Shown piece by piece: positions 45,997 through 47,576 of a DNA stretch of 47,576 nucleotides; position 1 is the first letter of the stretch; each line of letters begins with the position of its first letter. The stretch lies in contig NZ_JAQLOH010000005.1 of NCBI RefSeq assembly GCF_028204095.1, positions 1-47,576 of the forward strand. The letters are read 5' to 3'. Under the pieces are notes generated by a model. That model worked only from the letters and a program-made list of their open reading frames with translations. It was not told the DNA's origin and searched no databases. The translations under genes and the position numbers were made by a program. Source of the stretch: Candidatus Anaplasma sp. TIGMIC. GTDB taxonomy: Bacteria; Pseudomonadota; Alphaproteobacteria; Rickettsiales; Anaplasmataceae.

Positions 45997-47576
45997 TCAC
46001 ACCCTATTGCATGATGAAGAGCTACGCACATAGGCCTGCGCGTTGGAAACTTCTCCTAGGTTGCCCGAAGGAGTTGTTACGCCGATATAGGTGCTTTGTT
46101 CCTGAATACCCCCCCCCCTCTCGTTAAGTACACTTGTCTCTTGTGTGGGAGTTTCACGGTGAGTAGCGGCTAAGTGGTTTCTTTGCCTGAAGTGTACATG
46201 ACGCACAGTATCACTGACTTCAGCATCGATATAATCATCGGAACCAAGTGCTTCTGTGCACAATGCGGTAAACTCACTACTTGGGTTTTCGTTACATGTG
46301 GTCTTTGCCGCCAGCGCCCTTACCCTTTTAAGTTCTGCCTCACAAAATGTTAGCGCCGTGTCAACAGCTTGCCGTGCTTGTTGTAATAGTTCAGCAGACC
46401 ACAATGGATACAGGAGCTTATATCTACTGATGCATTCTAGGCCTTGGTGCAGAGATGCTAAATTTGTCATCACGTTATGCAGTTGCTCTCCGGCGTAAAG
46501 TACAGCTTTATCTAGGCTGCGCTCCGGCGAAACATACTCAACAGCAGTAACATGTGCTAGTGCCACATTTATATGAAGCATGTGCTTGATAGTTGAGTTT
46601 TTCTCTCCATTTCTTTCATAGGCCATGTATAGCAATGTGAGTATGGTAGCGCATTCCATAACATTGAGAGATATGTTGGAAGCATTGTGCAAATCTTCAC
46701 CGACATCTTCATACGTACCCTGAAATATTTGGTAGATTACATCGTAAAGATGATCGAGTGCCCAAATAATAGTGCTAAATATCTTACTGGCGTCCTTATT
46801 GGTTGTTTCTGACATATACCCTTCGCACTTAGCGTGTAAAATTAGTGTACGAAAAGAACAGTAAAACTTTATCGATCGTACACTTTCATGAGGAACTCTA
46901 GGCAATGCTTCATCTTTTATAGCCGAGCTCCTATGGGCAGCGATATTCAAGAGTTTGAACGAGGATATTAGGAGAGAAGCATTGGTTAATAAGACGGCTT
47001 TCTCCGCGGCCATAACTCTGCCATCTTTTTTAGGTATTCTCACGGCGTTGAGCGAATGAATCACGATCCTGAGCATTTTTTCTCCTCTACCAAGAGCATC
47101 TGATAACTTGTCATCACCGTTCGTTACAAACTCATCAGGGTAAATATTTGCCCTGCATTGCTGCATGGCATCTACGGCATTGCTGATCACTACAAGAATT
47201 TGTGCCACGTATACAGATTTTTCATCATTACCGTTTAACCACATGTCGGAGTCGCTATAAAACGCGCTTAACATGAGCATTGCTACGTGGCACAAACCAA
47301 TAGTATGGTCGTAGGTACGCAACATTCTCCTGCCTATGGTATCTCCAGGTAATTCTGTACTACATCCTTTTAGCAAGCCGCACGCTTCTGAGACGTTGTG
47401 TTGTGCGGACACCAGGGCGTACACATTTACTGCATGTGTCCATGGAGAGTCAACGTATCGCACTTCCTTCAATAGAGCGAGCGCTATTTCATTAGCTTTT
47501 GTGAGTAATTTGAGAACAATTGACGCAATTTTGTTTGTGGAGAGAGTATTTTCTTTAATTCCCCTCGCAATGCGAT
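45997..47576 (-). CDS. poly-G tract paralog 5, partial at window edge
   Basis: The gene runs off the right edge; its N-terminus (including FSPW) is outside. At least 526 residues are visible. The coding strand from 47576 reads in frame RIARGIKEN, then LLTKANEIALALLKEVRYVD, matching the other copies, so the ATG-like codon at 47472 is internal. Other blocks: ALVSAQHNVSEACGLLKG, FYSDSDMWLNGNDEKSVYVA, IIWALDHLYDVI, LYMAYERNGEKNST. The run of ten G reads NERGGG then IQEQSTYIGVTTPSGNL and ends NRV after 36 residues. It is the closest intact relative of the pseudogene at 35200-35840. Confidence 0.87.
   Translation of the reverse strand, partial: RIARGIKENTLSTNKIASIVLKLLTKANEIALALLKEVRYVDSPWTHAVNVYALVSAQHNVSEACGLLKGCSTELPGDTIGRRMLRTYDHTIGLCHVAMLMLSAFYSDSDMWLNGNDEKSVYVAQILVVISNAVDAMQQCRANIYPDEFVTNGDDKLSDALGRGEKMLRIVIHSLNAVRIPKKDGRVMAAEKAVLLTNASLLISSFKLLNIAAHRSSAIKDEALPRVPHESVRSIKFYCSFRTLILHAKCEGYMSETTNKDASKIFSTIIWALDHLYDVIYQIFQGTYEDVGEDLHNASNISLNVMECATILTLLYMAYERNGEKNSTIKHMLHINVALAHVTAVEYVSPERSLDKAVLYAGEQLHNVMTNLASLHQGLECISRYKLLYPLWSAELLQQARQAVDTALTFCEAELKRVRALAAKTTCNENPSSEFTALCTEALGSDDYIDAEVSDTVRHVHFRQRNHLAATHRETPTQETSVLNERGGGIQEQSTYIGVTTPSGNLGEVSNAQAYVRSSSSCNRV
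46109..46118 (-). repeat. poly-G tract, 10 bases, paralog 5
   Basis: Ten C on the plus strand; coding context AACGAGA-run-TATTCAGGAA. Ten G leads to IQEQ; nine G would read VFRNKAPISA and stop; eleven would give a 28-residue YSGTK... tail. Confidence 0.97.

Noticed and set aside
47400-47472. ATG-like start at 47472 for the last paralog
   Set aside because: The reading frame continues to the window edge with the conserved LLTKAN block, so the true start lies outside.
1-47576. CRISPR arrays, insertion sequences, rRNA or tRNA genes
   Set aside because: No regular direct repeats with unique spacers, no transposase frames with terminal inverted repeats and no recognisable stable RNA were found by reading; a tRNA/Rfam search would be needed to exclude small RNAs.

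Overview
The window looks like a chromosome segment from an obligately intracellular alphaproteobacterium of the Anaplasmataceae, most likely Anaplasma. Evidence: VirB8-type secretion gene, non-mevalonate isoprenoid genes (dxr, ispG), complex I genes scattered as in Rickettsiales, heavy use of GTG/TTG starts, long gene-poor spacers with gene remnants, a moderate G+C content (well above what is known for Ehrlichia) and a lineage-specific paralog cluster carrying poly-G tracts. Species is not determinable by eye.

Layout. 1-2.9 kb: gene-poor DNA with a broken ORF, a virB8 gene and a decayed tandem repeat after it. 2.9-5.9 kb: miaA (minus), a small basic hypothetical protein, and a degenerate 3-hydroxyacyl-CoA dehydrogenase. 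6-13.4 kb: complex I genes nuoF, nuoJ, nuoK, nuoL, nuoM, nuoN. 13.4-19.3 kb: dxr, a large acidic cysteine-rich lipoprotein, ispG (with a clear terminator) and tatC. 20.1-23.4 kb: an RND pump and a tiny lipoprotein. 23.4-27.9 kb: the nusA-infB-rbfA transcription/translation operon with a good promoter. 28.2-33.3 kb: terC (minus), clpA, typA. 33.3-38.3 kb: gene-poor, decaying DNA with one small plausible gene, a pseudogene of the family that follows, a Ser/Thr/Asn-rich ORF with a poly-G tract, and a frameshifted ORF. 38.3 kb to the end: five minus-strand paralogs of about 520-570 residues, the last cut by the window edge.

The main discovery candidate is this paralog cluster. Every copy is predicted helical, has a conserved FSPWxxW start and carries a 9- or 10-base G run (coding strand) just before its C-terminal tail. 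Three copies read into 36-45 residue tails; two copies are currently in a frame that stops after 5 or 10 residues, and a one-base change in the G run would open 39- or 37-residue tails. This is the arrangement expected of contingency loci that switch the C-terminus rather than expression. Because Rickettsiales type IV effectors are typically recognised by their C-termini, tail switching could alter secretion or targeting; that last step is inference. A second candidate is the acidic lipoprotein with repeated CDCGxxCxC blocks, which resembles a surface-anchored metal-binding (metallothionein-like) array.
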